Shown one piece after another: positions 5,997 to 6,125 of a DNA stretch of 6,125 bases. Every line of letters starts with the position of its first letter. The stretch's first letter is position 1. This DNA comes from Deltaproteobacteria bacterium. Lineage in GTDB: Bacteria > Desulfobacterota > DSM-4660 > Desulfatiglandales > Desulfatiglandaceae. The stretch covers positions 1 through 6,125 of the forward strand of contig JAFDKD010000234.1 of assembly GCA_019307165.1 (NCBI GenBank), in the 5' to 3' direction. A model generated the notes under the pieces. That model was not told the origin of the DNA. It saw only the letters and a program-made list of their open reading frames with translations, and ran no database searches. A program made the position numbers and the translations under genes.

Positions 5997-6125
5997 ATGG
6001 ATTACAATCTCACGGACGAACAGAAGCAAATCGTCGAAGCCGCGCGCAAGTTTGCCTCAAACGAGTTTCCCAAGGTGGCCAGGGAATGTGACAGGGAAGA
6101 GCGGTTTCCCATGGATGTATGGAAG
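5997..6125 (+). CDS. Acyl-CoA dehydrogenase, N-terminal fragment (runs off right edge)
   Basis: Acyl-CoA dehydrogenases are cytoplasmic FAD enzymes that introduce an alpha,beta double bond into acyl-CoA thioesters and pass electrons to electron-transfer flavoprotein, the first step of beta-oxidation and related routes. Only 43 residues are visible, starting MDYNLTDEQKQIVEAARKFA and continuing to a segment with CDREERFPMDVWK. The opening LTDEQ followed by an amphipathic helix, then a D-x-E-E-x-FP stretch ending in a W-K pair, is the characteristic first helical segment of this superfamily. FAD-binding residues and the catalytic glutamate lie beyond the window, so chain-length or substrate specificity (fatty acyl, benzylsuccinyl, glutaryl and so on) cannot be assigned. 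The gene is transcribed away from mfd, has a strong ribosome binding site, and is probably the first gene of its transcription unit. Confidence 0.88.
   Translation, partial: MDYNLTDEQKQIVEAARKFASNEFPKVARECDREERFPMDVWK

Noticed and set aside
5900..6091. 63-codon plus-strand frame starting at 5900
   Set aside because: It overlaps the acyl-CoA dehydrogenase start in another frame and has no ribosome binding site; the gene at 5997 has a consensus one.

Overview
The window looks like chromosome from a GC-rich Gram-negative bacterium, most likely a deltaproteobacterium (Desulfobacterota) with fatty-acid or syntrophic metabolism. That placement is inferred from three things: a PAS/GAF-fused sigma-54 activator without a receiver domain, an Mfd closest in layout to the proteobacterial form, and an acyl-CoA dehydrogenase gene on the far side of a repeat-rich intergenic region. 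No single feature proves the taxonomy.

Layout. (1) Positions 1-1869, minus strand: the N-terminal 623 codons of a PAS-GAF-PAS-AAA+ sigma-54-dependent transcriptional activator, which leaves the window at the left edge shortly after its GAFTGA motif. (2) Positions 1928-5398, minus strand: a complete mfd gene (transcription-repair coupling factor, 1156 residues) with every expected helicase and RNA-polymerase-interaction motif. It lies 58 bp upstream of the activator on the same strand, so the two may be co-transcribed, although a shared function is not evident. (3) Positions 5399-5996: a 598-bp AT-rich intergenic region separating divergent genes. It is a stack of different short-period repeats: three CACGAAG units at 9-bp spacing, about five CACTTTAGT-like units at 9-10-bp spacing, and a directly abutting duplication of a 106-bp palindromic element. 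Each copy of that element carries ATTGARN heptads and a GC-rich apical hairpin. The right part is unique sequence holding a candidate promoter and a perfect 14-bp palindrome. (4) Positions 5997-6125, plus strand: the first 43 codons of an acyl-CoA dehydrogenase behind a consensus Shine-Dalgarno, running off the right edge.

The genes are ordinary: DNA repair, signal-responsive transcription activation and acyl-CoA oxidation. The unusual part is the intergenic repeat cluster, above all the 106-bp tandem palindromic element. I see no evidence for a new multi-gene system, RNA gene, CRISPR array, transposase or phage gene here.
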